DNA from: Bacillota bacterium
GTDB taxonomy: Bacteria; Bacillota; Bacilli; Lactobacillales; Streptococcaceae
NCBI GenBank assembly: GCA_021781855.1
Contig: JAJXWC010000028.1
Coordinates: 1 to 16,670 of the forward strand
Reading direction: 5' to 3'
Length of the DNA stretch: 16,670 nt
A program made the translations under genes and the position numbers. Every line of letters starts with the position of its first letter. Within the stretch, counting starts at the first letter, position 1. The notes beneath the pieces were generated by a model that did no database searches, was not told the DNA's origin, and saw nothing but the letters and a program-made list of their open reading frames with translations. Positions 1 to 7,106 of this stretch are shown piece after piece.

Positions 1-152
1 GTCTCTGACAAATCAGTCAAATCCTCTGCCAAATCACGGAGCAACTTTTTCATCTCCGTATAACGTTCTTGGTCAAAAATATTTTCCCCGTAAGTCAGTC
101 CACTGTCTGCAATCGCATTCATTCGTTTGATTATTTTTGCGGTATTTTCCAT
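1..152 (-). CDS. NUDIX hydrolase, N-terminal part (cut by window edge)
   Basis: The 50 visible residues begin MENTAKIIKRMNAIADSGLT and continue with a YGENIFDQERYTEM stretch. This is the pattern of the small helical domain that precedes the catalytic domain in one group of bacterial NUDIX hydrolases acting on nucleoside-diphosphate-linked compounds. The NUDIX box itself lies beyond the window, so the substrate cannot be inferred. The ATG starts one base after the gatA TAG stop. No good Shine-Dalgarno sequence is visible before this ATG or before the internal ATG at codon 11, so translation may be coupled to gatA. The gene sits where gatB would be expected in many gatCAB operons. The family call rests only on the N-terminal domain. 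Confidence 0.6.
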   Translation of the reverse strand, partial: MENTAKIIKRMNAIADSGLTYGENIFDQERYTEMKKLLRDLAEDLTDLSE

Positions 153-153
153 A

Positions 154-1614
154 CTACTTATTAAAAATCACAGGCTGCTGCTTATGATAATCCGTTGTCG
201 CTTCAAAAGCGGCGGCAGCCTGATAAATCGTGACTTCGTCATAACGTTTGCCAATGAGCTGCATACCGACAGGTAAGCCATCAGCAAAGCCCGCAGGAAT
301 CGAAATTCCCGGCAGTCCAGCCAAATTCACAGGAATCGTCAGCAAATCCGCCAAATACATGGCAACAGGATTATGAGATTGTGTACCAAGGTCATAAGCG
401 ACCGTTGGGGCAGTTGGTCCCAGAATCAAATCATATTTCTCAAAAACTTTATTAAAATCGTCAATAATCATCGTGCGAACTTGACCAGCTTTTTTGAAGT
501 AAGCATCATAATAACCTGCAGAAAGACTAAATGTCCCAAGCATGATACGACGTTTAACTTCCTCGCCAAAGCCTTCCGAGCGGGATTTCACGTAAACATC
601 CTCAAGATTTTCGATGTGGTCGGCACGGTAGCCGTAACGAATGCCGTCAAAACGTTGAAGATTAGAGCTAGCTTCGGAGCTGGCAATGATGTAATAAACT
701 GCTACGCCGTATTTGCTGTGCGGCAGACTCACTTCTTCGACAATGGCGCCAAGACTTTCCAAGTGTTTTGCCGCAGCAAGAATCTGTACCTTGACTTTTT
801 CGTCAATCCCTTCGCCAAAGTATTCTTTCGGCAAAGCAATTTTCAGACCTTTGATATCCTGACCGATTTTGCTCGTAAAATCAGGTACGTCAACATCTGA
901 TGAGGTGCTATCTTTTGCATCATAACCTGAGATGACTTGCAAAAGTTCTGCATTTTCCTCAACCGTCTGCGAAAACGGACCAATCTGGTCAAGCGAGCTA
1001 CCAAAAGCAATCAACCCAAAGCGTGAAACACGTCCGTAAGTCGGTTTCAGCCCAACGATACCATTAAATGCAGCTGGCTGGCGAATTGACCCCCCCGTAT
1101 CTGAACCGAGCGATAAGCGTACCTGTCCCGATGCGACAGAGGCTGCCGAGCCTGATGAAGAACCGCCAGGCACCTTGTCTAAGTCCCACGCATTGTGTGT
1201 CGGCCTCACAACCGAATTTTCACCCGAACCGCCCATTGCAAACTCGTCCATGTTGGCTTTTCCGACAATAATCATGCCCTTGTCGTACAGTTGCTCAACA
1301 ACCGTTGCATTGTAAGGCGGAATCCACGTTTTCAAGATTTTGCTTGCAGCGGTCGTCTCAATGTCTTTCGTCACAATATTATCTTTGACGGCAAGCGGAA
1401 TGCCATCCGTCAGCACATCAACACGCACGCCGCGCCCATCAACAGCTTGGGCAGCCTTAAGCGCTTCAGCAGATGTAATATTCAAAAACGCGCCAATCGC
1501 TGATTCACGTGCATCAATATCAGCAAGCGTTGCTTTCGTCAGCTCAACTGCCGAAATTTCCTTTTTCACGAGCAATTCGTGCAGTTCTTTTATCGTTTTA
1601 TCATTGTAAGTCAT
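154..1614 (-). CDS. gatA: Aspartyl/glutamyl-tRNA(Asn/Gln) amidotransferase subunit A
   Basis: GatA is the glutaminase subunit of the GatCAB complex. It releases ammonia from glutamine for the amidation of Asp-tRNA(Asn) or Glu-tRNA(Gln) on GatB. The 486-residue protein has full family length and carries the amidase signature. Lys77 (PLAVKDNI), Ser152 (PGGSSSGSAAS) and Ser176 (GSDTGGSIRQP) correspond to the Lys/cis-Ser/Ser catalytic triad. The GDSL-free C-terminal part ends with the usual LPVGMQLIG segment. The ATG overlaps the gatC TGA by one base (TGATG), which indicates translational coupling. It is followed by a NUDIX hydrolase rather than gatB. gatB must be elsewhere if the complex is functional. 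Confidence 0.97.
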   Translation of the reverse strand: MTYNDKTIKELHELLVKKEISAVELTKATLADIDARESAIGAFLNITSAEALKAAQAVDGRGVRVDVLTDGIPLAVKDNIVTKDIETTAASKILKTWIPPYNATVVEQLYDKGMIIVGKANMDEFAMGGSGENSVVRPTHNAWDLDKVPGGSSSGSAASVASGQVRLSLGSDTGGSIRQPAAFNGIVGLKPTYGRVSRFGLIAFGSSLDQIGPFSQTVEENAELLQVISGYDAKDSTSSDVDVPDFTSKIGQDIKGLKIALPKEYFGEGIDEKVKVQILAAAKHLESLGAIVEEVSLPHSKYGVAVYYIIASSEASSNLQRFDGIRYGYRADHIENLEDVYVKSRSEGFGEEVKRRIMLGTFSLSAGYYDAYFKKAGQVRTMIIDDFNKVFEKYDLILGPTAPTVAYDLGTQSHNPVAMYLADLLTIPVNLAGLPGISIPAGFADGLPVGMQLIGKRYDEVTIYQAAAAFEATTDYHKQQPVIFNK

Positions 1615-1922
1615 CAGGCATCCCCTCCGTCTGCAAGCATCGCAGGCACTTGGATAAATCCATTTTCCGTCGTTGGTACATTTTTGAGCAGTTCATCCCG
1701 GTTCCAGCCTGCGATAGCGACATCTTCGCGCATCCGACTTTCATTGTCTGCCACATTCATCGTAAATTCGACACCTGTTGTATCGACTTCATTAAGCGTT
1801 TCAATCATGTCAATGATTTTGCCAAGCGTATCCGTAAAGCCCTGAATTTCATTTTCAGGAAATTCAAGTTTTGCAAGCTGTGCGACATGCTTGACATCTT
1901 CTTTCGTTAAATTGTTTGCCAT
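1614..1922 (-). CDS. gatC: Aspartyl/glutamyl-tRNA amidotransferase subunit C
   Basis: GatC is the small scaffold subunit that wraps between GatA and GatB and stabilises the amidotransferase. The 102-residue product has the typical length and features: an N-terminal LTKEDVKHVAQLAKLEF helix, a middle helix with LGKIIDMIETLNEVDT, then the extended VEFTMN segment and a MREDV motif. The gene overlaps gatA by one base. The ATG is preceded only by an A-rich run (AAGTAAAAA). The better SD-like sequences (GGAG, AAGG) lie about 45 to 55 bases upstream, on the far side of a hairpin. Expression could come from the aspS transcript and from an extended -10 promoter in the 107-bp gap. Confidence 0.96.
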   Translation of the reverse strand: MANNLTKEDVKHVAQLAKLEFPENEIQGFTDTLGKIIDMIETLNEVDTTGVEFTMNVADNESRMREDVAIAGWNRDELLKNVPTTENGFIQVPAMLADGGDA

Positions 1923-1936
1923 TTTTTACTTGTGTG

Positions 1937-1973
1937 CAAATCTGACCCCTTCATTTTCAAGCGGGCAGATTTG
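1937..1973 (-). promoter_or_regulatory. Hairpin in the gatC 5' untranslated region
   Basis: The arms CAAATCTG and CAGATTTG pair perfectly, and CCC with GGG can extend the stem inward. No T-run follows on the minus strand, so it is not a terminator. It lies between SD-like GGAGAAAGGA and the gatC ATG, where it could bring the two closer or mask the start region. This role is inferred. Confidence 0.4.
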
Positions 1974-2009
1974 TCGTCCTTTCTCCAATTTCAAAATAGT
2001 TTTCACTCA

Positions 2010-2015
2010 ATTATA
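2010..2015 (-). promoter_or_regulatory. Extended -10 promoter of gatCA
   Basis: The minus strand reads TTGCTATAAT, a perfect TATAAT with the TGN extension one base upstream. No good -35 is present at 17 bp (TGAAAT), which extended -10 promoters tolerate. It would start transcription in the aspS-gatC gap, about 80 bases before gatC, and would let gatCA be made independently of the T-box. Confidence 0.5.
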
Positions 2016-2029
2016 GCAAATTTTTGCAC

Positions 2030-3763
2030 TTATTTCAGTTTCAATTCACGCAGTTGAGCGTCTGCAACCTCAGCAGGTGCGTCCAAGAGCAAATCACGTC
2101 CGACACCATTTTTCGGAAAGGCAATGACCTCGCGGATATTGCTCTCCTCAGCCAGCAACATGACGAGTCGGTCAAGTCCCAATGCACAGCCTCCGTGCGG
2201 CGGAAAGCCATAATCCATCGCTTCCAACAGGAAGCCAAAGTCTCGCTCATAATTCGTTTTTTCCATGCCCAGTAGTGCGAACATTTTCTCCTGTTCCTCA
2301 CGCTTGAAAATCCTTAAACTCCCGCCACCGACTTCATAGCCGTTCAAAACTAAGTCGTAAGCATACGATTTTGCCTCTGCAGGTGATTTGACCACCTCGT
2401 CAAAAGCACTTGCAGCACGCGTAAAGGGGTGGTGCATCGCTTTATAACGTTGCTCATTCTCGTCAAATTCAAGCAATGGGAAGTCTGTCACCCAAAGAAA
2501 ATTGAGTTTTGACGAATCGGTCAGCTCTAGCTTTGGTGCAATCTTAACACGTAGCGCTCCAAGCGCTTCTTGCACTCGTTTCTCTTTTCCGCCCGCGATG
2601 AAAATTAAATCGCCATCCTCAGCTGTCAGCGCTGACAAAATCTCCGCCGTCGCAAACTTGAAACTCGTCGCCATATTCCCCGCAATCGCACCATTTTCCA
2701 CAGGGGCAATCGCAAAGCCGACTTTGAAGTCCTTGACAAGCTGCTGCAAGCTCTCGATTTCATGCTTGCTGAATTTTCCGTCAGCCGCTTTTGCACAAAT
2801 CGCCTGCACCGAACCGCCGTCAGACAACCATTTTTTGACCGTCAGAGAAGTCGCATCCTCCACCAACTCCGTCAAATTTACCAATTCCATGCCAAATCGT
2901 GTATCAGGCTTATCCGAGCCAAATCGCCGCATTGCCTCCACATAAGAAATCTGCGGAAAAGCCTCATCAAAAGCAAGGTCACGCGTCTTCTTCACCACGT
3001 GCTTCACCATGTTTTCCACCAGTTCCTGCACCTCAGACTGCGAGACAAAGCTCATCTCTATGTCAATCTGCGTGAACTCTGGCTGCCTATCCCCACGCAA
3101 ATCTTCATCACGAAAACAGCGCGCCATCTGATAATAACGGTCAAATCCTGCCGACATCAAAAGCTGTTTCAAAATCTGCGGACTCTGTGGTAAGGCATAA
3201 AATTCGCCCTTTTGCAATCGACTTGGGACCAAGAAATCACGTGCACCTTCTGGCGTGGACTTCGCCAAATAAGGCGTTTCCATCTCAAAAAATGCTTCGC
3301 CATTCAAAAATTCACGCACCGCAGCCATGACTTGATGCCTCAAGCGTAGATTTTCCGTCATTTTCGTCCGTCGCAAGTCCAAATAACGATACTGTTCCCG
3401 CAAAACTTCACCTGCTTCATCTGAATGGACATCCAACTCGAAGGGCAGCGCCTTCGCCCGTGAAATAATCTGAAGCTCTTGTGCTACAAGCTCCACTTCA
3501 CCCGAATGAAGATGCGGATTGACATAACGGGGCAAACGTGCCACTACTTCACCTGTCACCGCAATGACCGACTCTTTGCTCAAGCCCTCAAGCAAGGCAA
3601 AATCAGGGCAATCACCATTCACTACAACTTGCAAAATCCCTTCACGGTCACGCAATTCAATAAACGCAATTTTCCCGTGATTACGAATGTTTGCCACCCA
3701 GCCTTTTGCCGTGAGCGTCTGCCCAACTTGCTTCAAATCGTATTTTCCAACAAATGTTCTCAT
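2030..3763 (-). CDS. aspS: Aspartyl-tRNA synthetase, probably non-discriminating
   Basis: AspRS charges tRNA(Asp) with aspartate, and the non-discriminating type also charges tRNA(Asn). Domains in order are an N-terminal OB-fold anticodon-binding domain (first ~105 residues), the class II catalytic core with FRDEDLRGDRQPEFTQ (motif 2), the bacterial GAD insertion domain, and the C-terminal GLDRLVMLL (motif 3). The open frame extends to an ATG at 3781, but a good SD (GAGGA) lies inside those extra codons. I therefore chose the ATG at 3763, seven bases after it, giving MRTFVGKYDL; the ATG at 3766 is the other candidate. A His in the anticodon-domain RNHGK segment matches the residue linked with loose tRNA specificity in studied bacterial AspRS. 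The upstream T-box and downstream gatCA agree with this. Confidence 0.96.
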   Translation of the reverse strand: MRTFVGKYDLKQVGQTLTAKGWVANIRNHGKIAFIELRDREGILQVVVNGDCPDFALLEGLSKESVIAVTGEVVARLPRYVNPHLHSGEVELVAQELQIISRAKALPFELDVHSDEAGEVLREQYRYLDLRRTKMTENLRLRHQVMAAVREFLNGEAFFEMETPYLAKSTPEGARDFLVPSRLQKGEFYALPQSPQILKQLLMSAGFDRYYQMARCFRDEDLRGDRQPEFTQIDIEMSFVSQSEVQELVENMVKHVVKKTRDLAFDEAFPQISYVEAMRRFGSDKPDTRFGMELVNLTELVEDATSLTVKKWLSDGGSVQAICAKAADGKFSKHEIESLQQLVKDFKVGFAIAPVENGAIAGNMATSFKFATAEILSALTAEDGDLIFIAGGKEKRVQEALGALRVKIAPKLELTDSSKLNFLWVTDFPLLEFDENEQRYKAMHHPFTRAASAFDEVVKSPAEAKSYAYDLVLNGYEVGGGSLRIFKREEQEKMFALLGMEKTNYERDFGFLLEAMDYGFPPHGGCALGLDRLVMLLAEESNIREVIAFPKNGVGRDLLLDAPAEVADAQLRELKLK

Positions 3764-3848
3764 CATTTTTTCCTCTTTCATTCAAGATACAAGTCCAACT
3801 GCTTCAGGCAGAAAAACTCAATTTTTCAATTTTCAGTAAATTATAGAT

Positions 3849-3891
3849 AAAAAAACACCACGAAATCGTCTCAAAGGACGAAAACGTGGTG
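3849..3891 (-). terminator. T-box terminator hairpin of aspS
   Basis: The outer arms are CACCACG and CGTGGTG, with an inner TCGTC/GACGA pair. On the minus strand the stem is followed by seven T residues. The 5' arm overlaps the T-box motif, as needed for the terminator/antiterminator switch. Confidence 0.9.
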
Positions 3892-4061
3892 CCACCTTTA
3901 TTCATTGCCCTGAAAAAAATCAGCGCAACCTCAAAAACCGTAACGTAGTCAGCGTGTGTTGCCACAAAATTTTGCTCAAAATGTGTTCTTCAACCTAACC
4001 TTTGCACGCTTTCCCAGCAACCAAGCGCTCTCTTAAAGCTCCAGATAAATCTACTCATTTT
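3849..4061 (-). promoter_or_regulatory. T-box riboswitch upstream of aspS, probable Asn specifier
   Basis: The minus-strand leader shows the canonical T-box sequence AAAGGTGGCACCACG at 3899 to 3885, followed by the terminator stem and a T7 run. Further upstream is the stem I signature AGAGAG...GGTTGCTGG...AAAG. The descending side of stem I reads GAAGAACACATTTTGAG. Aligned to the usual pattern of specifier plus ACCTTTGAG, this places AAC (Asn) at 3987 to 3985 as the specifier codon; no GAC codon is found there. Uncharged tRNA(Asn) binding would favour the antiterminator and allow aspS (and by readthrough gatCA) transcription. The T-box itself is certain, while the AAC reading is probable and depends on the exact fold. 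Confidence 0.92.
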
Positions 4062-4067
4062 GTTTTT

Positions 4068-4096
4068 TTAGAAATTTCGTCCTGCAAGTTTGTCAA
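4068..4096 (-). promoter_or_regulatory. Promoter of the aspS T-box transcript
   Basis: On the minus strand a perfect -35 TTGACA (4096 to 4091) is followed after 17 bp by TTCTAA (4073 to 4068), which overlaps the codY stop codon. It would start RNA just before the T-box stem I. The -10 is imperfect. Confidence 0.5.
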
Positions 4097-4856
4097 ACAA
4101 ACCTGTATTAAGCACTTTGAGGTAAGTCCCTTTCATACCGAGTGAACGAGATTCAATCACACCAGCAGATTCGAGCTTACGCAAAGCATTGACAATGACA
4201 GAGCGAGTAATTCCGATTTTGTCTGCGATAACAGAAGCAATCACATGACCTTCTTCTCCGTCCAACTCTTCAATAATTGCTTTAACAGCCTTCATTTCAG
4301 AATAAGAAAGTGTGTTCACAGCCATTGTAGCCATCGTATCCTTACGTATATTCTGCTCCATCTGTTCCAGTTTCAGATTAGAAAGTTGAACACCGATAAC
4401 GGTCGTTGCAAGCTCTACCAAAACCAAATCATCATCTGTAAATGCGTCATTATCACGCCACATGATAAAAGTTCCAAGACGCATTCCTGAGCCATAAATT
4501 GGTGCTAAAGTCGTCACACCATTTGGATATTCGGCTGTCAATTCCTCAGGGAAAATCGCCAAAGGTTTATCAACAGGCACATTTGCCATTGTATCGTAAA
4601 TCCGAACAGCTCCGCGAACATATTCATCAGGTAATTTACGGTCACTGAAAAATTGGTCCACACGTGCATTATTCACATTGTAAGGCAAAGAATAGCCTAA
4701 CAGCTCGCCTTTCGTATTAATCACGCAAGCATTACAGTCAATCACATTAGCCAGACGCTCCGTCATGCTATTGTAGGGAAGTTCCTGCTGTAAATCAGTT
4801 ACTCCGTCTTGCAAAATCGCTGTGATTTTGCGGGTCTTTTCAAGTAATGTAGCCAC
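4068..4856 (-). CDS. codY: GTP- and branched-chain-amino-acid-sensing transcriptional regulator CodY
   Basis: CodY is the global nutrient regulator of low-GC Gram-positives; in lactococci it senses mainly branched-chain amino acids. The 262-residue protein has the N-terminal GAF ligand-binding domain (about residues 1 to 155), a linker helix, and a winged helix-turn-helix around residues 204 to 236 (ASVIADKIGITRSVIVNALR) that binds DNA. The C-terminus KGTYLKVLNTGLFDKLAGRNF region is of lactococcal type. The start is GTG, with the SD CAGGAG six bases upstream. The gene has its own promoter with a CodY box next to it, suggesting autorepression. It is followed by the T-box aspS unit and preceded by an AlaA-type aminotransferase, a metabolically related neighbour. 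Confidence 0.98.
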   Translation of the reverse strand: MATLLEKTRKITAILQDGVTDLQQELPYNSMTERLANVIDCNACVINTKGELLGYSLPYNVNNARVDQFFSDRKLPDEYVRGAVRIYDTMANVPVDKPLAIFPEELTAEYPNGVTTLAPIYGSGMRLGTFIMWRDNDAFTDDDLVLVELATTVIGVQLSNLKLEQMEQNIRKDTMATMAVNTLSYSEMKAVKAIIEELDGEEGHVIASVIADKIGITRSVIVNALRKLESAGVIESRSLGMKGTYLKVLNTGLFDKLAGRNF

Positions 4857-4905
4857 TTTAATCTCCTGTTTTTAGGTAATTTAATCCTTAAATTTTTTCA
4901 TGATA

Positions 4906-4934
4906 ATTATAACACAAAATATTTTAAAAAACAA
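4906..4934 (-). promoter_or_regulatory. codY promoter
   Basis: The minus strand shows TTGTTT (4934 to 4929), a 17-bp spacer and a perfect TATAAT (4911 to 4906), with a TG one base before the -10. The leader to the GTG start is about 45 bases. Confidence 0.75.
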
Positions 4935-4938
4935 TAGA

Positions 4939-4953
4939 AATTATCTGAAAATT
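4939..4953. promoter_or_regulatory. CodY box upstream of codY
   Basis: The plus strand reads AATTATCTGAAAATT, which matches the CodY consensus AATTTTCWGAAAATT at 14 of 15 positions. It lies immediately upstream of the codY -35 element, as expected for autoregulation known in lactococci. In the rest of this 386-bp gap, 4954 to 5123 shows nothing further that I can support. Confidence 0.8.
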
Positions 4954-5123
4954 ATCATTTATTTTCTGCAAAATCAAATCTTTCAAGTACGTGAACTAAC
5001 TAACTTATTTAGCAAAAAGGTTGAAGCGCCTCCTTCTTCCATGAAGAATTCTTTTCTCCCACAGAGTCAGGTTTCCTTCACAAATCCTATCTCGTTTCAT
5101 GAAAAGTCGGTACTTGCCATATT

Positions 5124-5162
5124 AAAAACACCCACGAACAAATTCGTCCGTGAGTATTTTTT
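5124..5162. terminator. Terminator after alaA
   Basis: On the minus strand ACTCACG pairs with CGTGGGT (one G-T wobble) around an AT-rich loop, followed by GTGTTTTT. A T-rich run also lies on the other side, so it may act in both directions. It separates alaA from the codY promoter. Confidence 0.7.
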
Positions 5163-5242
5163 ATTTGGAAGGTGTGCCAATTATACTTTTGTTGCAAATA
5201 TCTATATTCACGTTCTCCCACTTTATCTCAGCAGTGTATACT

Positions 5243-6457
5243 TTATCGCTTATATTTTCGCAAAAAGCGCTCCATTTTCTCCTGAATCTCGGCCAATTCA
5301 TCTACACGTGGCAGATAAACAATACGAAAATGGTCTGGCTGATTCCAGTTGAAGCCTCGGCCATGCACAAGCAGAACTTTTTCTTGCTTCAAGAAATCCA
5401 ACACAAACTGCTCATCATCATCAATTTGATACATTTCGCGGTCGATTTTCGGAAAGATATAAAAGGCAGCTTGCGGTTTGACAGCAGACAAGCCCGGAAT
5501 GGCATTGACTGCATTATAAATAAATTCGCGCTGCTCATAGATTCTGCCGCCTGGCAAAAGCAGTTTGTCTACAGATTGGATACCACCGAGTGAGGTTTGT
5601 ACAACAGACTGTGCCAGTACATTCGAGCAAAGCCGCATCGAAGCCAGCATATTCAATCCTTCAATGTAGCCTTTGACATGCGATTTATTACCTGACAGAA
5701 TCATCCAACCCACACGAAATCCAGCGATGCGATGTGATTTTGATAAGCCATTCATCGTGACGACAAACAAATCCGGCGCAAGACTAGCAATCGGTGTGTG
5801 AATCGCACCATCCATGACCAAGCGGTCATAAATTTCATCAGAAAAAATAATCAAATCATGTTCACGTGCAACTTGCACAATTTCCAGCAACAATTCTTTT
5901 GAATAAAGTACACCTGTCGGATTGTTCGGATTAATCAGGACAATCGCCTTTGTATTGCTCGTGATTTTGGATTTAATATCGTCAATGTCAGGAAACCAAC
6001 CAGCTTGCTCATCACAAACATAATGAACCGCCGTACCGCCCGCAAGCGACACACTCGCCGTCCATAGCGGATAATCAGGCATTGGAATCAGCACCTCATC
6101 ACCCGTATCAAGCAAGCCCTGCATGGCCATCACAATCAGCTCAGAAACACCATTTCCTGTATAAATGTCATCAATTCCAACGTTTGGAAAATGTTTAATC
6201 TGACAGTACTGCATAATCGCTTTACGCGCGCTGAAAATCCCTTTAGAGTCGCTATATCCTTCACTTGCGACCGCATTTTCAATCAAATCATGAATGACTT
6301 CATCTGGTGCCAAAAAACCAAATTCCGCAGGATTTCCTGTATTCAATCGTAAAATCTTTTCGCCGTTTGCTCGCATCCGCTGCGCTTCATCAAGTACTGG
6401 ACCACGAATATCGTAAGCGACATGTTCAAGTTTGTGTGATTTTTCAAAATCTCTCAT
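5243..6457 (-). CDS. alaA: AlaA-type alanine aminotransferase (PLP fold type I)
   Basis: This is a pyridoxal-phosphate aminotransferase of class I/II. It most resembles the E. coli AlaA branch, which makes alanine from pyruvate and glutamate. Visible features are the NPNNPTG motif (176 to 182), SDEIY (206 to 210), the Schiff-base Lys240 in NGLSKSHRIAGFRVGW, the AlaA-like segment GYIEGLNMLASMRLCSN, and FRIVYLPRVDEL near the end with the carboxylate-binding Arg. The length of 404 residues is typical. The ATG has the SD GGAGG six bases upstream and an extended -10 promoter. Annotation as a generic aspartate-type aminotransferase is common for this group, so the exact amino-acid preference is not certain. 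Confidence 0.9.
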   Translation of the reverse strand: MRDFEKSHKLEHVAYDIRGPVLDEAQRMRANGEKILRLNTGNPAEFGFLAPDEVIHDLIENAVASEGYSDSKGIFSARKAIMQYCQIKHFPNVGIDDIYTGNGVSELIVMAMQGLLDTGDEVLIPMPDYPLWTASVSLAGGTAVHYVCDEQAGWFPDIDDIKSKITSNTKAIVLINPNNPTGVLYSKELLLEIVQVAREHDLIIFSDEIYDRLVMDGAIHTPIASLAPDLFVVTMNGLSKSHRIAGFRVGWMILSGNKSHVKGYIEGLNMLASMRLCSNVLAQSVVQTSLGGIQSVDKLLLPGGRIYEQREFIYNAVNAIPGLSAVKPQAAFYIFPKIDREMYQIDDDEQFVLDFLKQEKVLLVHGRGFNWNQPDHFRIVYLPRVDELAEIQEKMERFLRKYKR

Positions 6458-6483
6458 CCTCTGCCTCCAAAACTTTTCTCTAC

Positions 6484-6489
6484 ATTATA
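6484..6489 (-). promoter_or_regulatory. alaA promoter (extended -10)
   Basis: The minus strand reads TGGTATAAT, a perfect TATAAT with a TGN extension, about 25 bases before the alaA ATG. The -35 region is weak (AAATCA). Confidence 0.55.
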
Positions 6490-6523
6490 CCACAATCTGA
6501 TTTTGATGATTTGGAATATAACT

Positions 6524-6555
6524 AAAAATGATTGTACAGCGAGCAATCATTTTTT
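6524..6555. terminator. Bidirectional terminator below the first secreted-protein operon
   Basis: The arms AAAAATGATTG and CAATCATTTTT form a perfect 11-bp stem with a 9-base loop and T-runs on both strands. On the minus strand it would stop transcription coming from the 136-aa membrane protein gene before alaA. Confidence 0.8.
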
Positions 6556-6576
6556 AAATTCAATATGTTTTAAAGT

Positions 6577-6657
6577 TTAATCTTCTGGTAAGAGGGAAGT
6601 TATTCTCACAAGCCAAGAAATAACCAGCAGTCCTGTATAACTCCAACTTTTACTCAT
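6577..6657 (-). CDS. Possible 26-residue hydrophobic peptide or gene remnant
   Basis: A short open frame encodes MSKSWSYTGLLVISWLVRIT followed by SLLPED. It begins 20 bases after the membrane protein gene and ends before the bidirectional terminator. It has one hydrophobic segment. No Shine-Dalgarno sequence is visible, so independent translation is doubtful. The first-helix character (KxW, then a hydrophobic stretch, then LxP) is loosely like the start of the neighbouring four-helix proteins, so a decayed copy is possible. Confidence 0.2.
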   Translation of the reverse strand: MSKSWSYTGLLVISWLVRITSLLPED

Positions 6658-6677
6658 TGAAGCAAGAATTTTCTTAC

Positions 6678-7088
6678 TTATTTACTGCTCTTCGAAGTTG
6701 ATTTTATCATCAAGAATATAAATGCTCCTCCTAACAGTAGCGTTAGGTAATAACCTATATGGAAAAGCTTAAATGCTACAAAAAAATCACTCAGTTTGTC
6801 TTGTCCGAAAATAACGGGAATGCGTAAATACCACCAAGCAAAAACAAGCGTGAAAGCAATCACTACTCCTTTTCTAAATTGAGCTTTTACTAACGCAAAG
6901 CCAATAAGCAAGACACAAAGTATCACTGGATAGGGCCAAAACATGAGCAGATATGAAAAGCCCCATTTCGGAACATAGCCGTATGTTTCATTACTTAACA
7001 CTGAGAAAAAAGGGAAAAATAGAGTAATCAAATAGAGAAAAGATAGAGATATCCACCATTTATAGTTCATTATTTTTTTTACAATCAT
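6678..7088 (-). CDS. Small four-helix membrane protein, partner of the 276-aa secreted protein
   Basis: I do not recognise a named family. The 136-residue protein has four likely transmembrane segments (about 11 to 29, 44 to 65, 72 to 92 and 105 to 127) and a basic C-terminal tail. The ATG follows a GGGGAG Shine-Dalgarno and starts 18 bases after the stop of the secreted-protein gene, so the two are probably one transcript. Its last helix region (FKLFHIGYYLTLLLGG) matches VKILQIGYYVNSLLGL in the 144-aa protein of the second unit, and both share an early L-Y-x4-F-x-P pattern. They are therefore homologues placed after different secreted proteins. An immunity or export-assisting role is an inference from position only. 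Confidence 0.7.
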   Translation of the reverse strand: MIVKKIMNYKWWISLSFLYLITLFFPFFSVLSNETYGYVPKWGFSYLLMFWPYPVILCVLLIGFALVKAQFRKGVVIAFTLVFAWWYLRIPVIFGQDKLSDFFVAFKLFHIGYYLTLLLGGAFIFLMIKSTSKSSK

Positions 7089-7106
7089 TTCGTTGTCTCC
7101 CCATTA

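Noticed and set aside
2502..3193. Plus-strand open frames opposite aspS (and similar ones opposite gatA, rplO and others)
   Set aside because: They lie antisense to clearly conserved genes, lack ribosome binding sites and show the composition expected from the complementary strand of coding sequence.
2030..3781. ATG at 3781 as the aspS start
   Set aside because: The best SD (GAGGA) lies downstream of this ATG and at the right distance from the ATG at 3763. The extra residues (MKEEKM) have no family counterpart.
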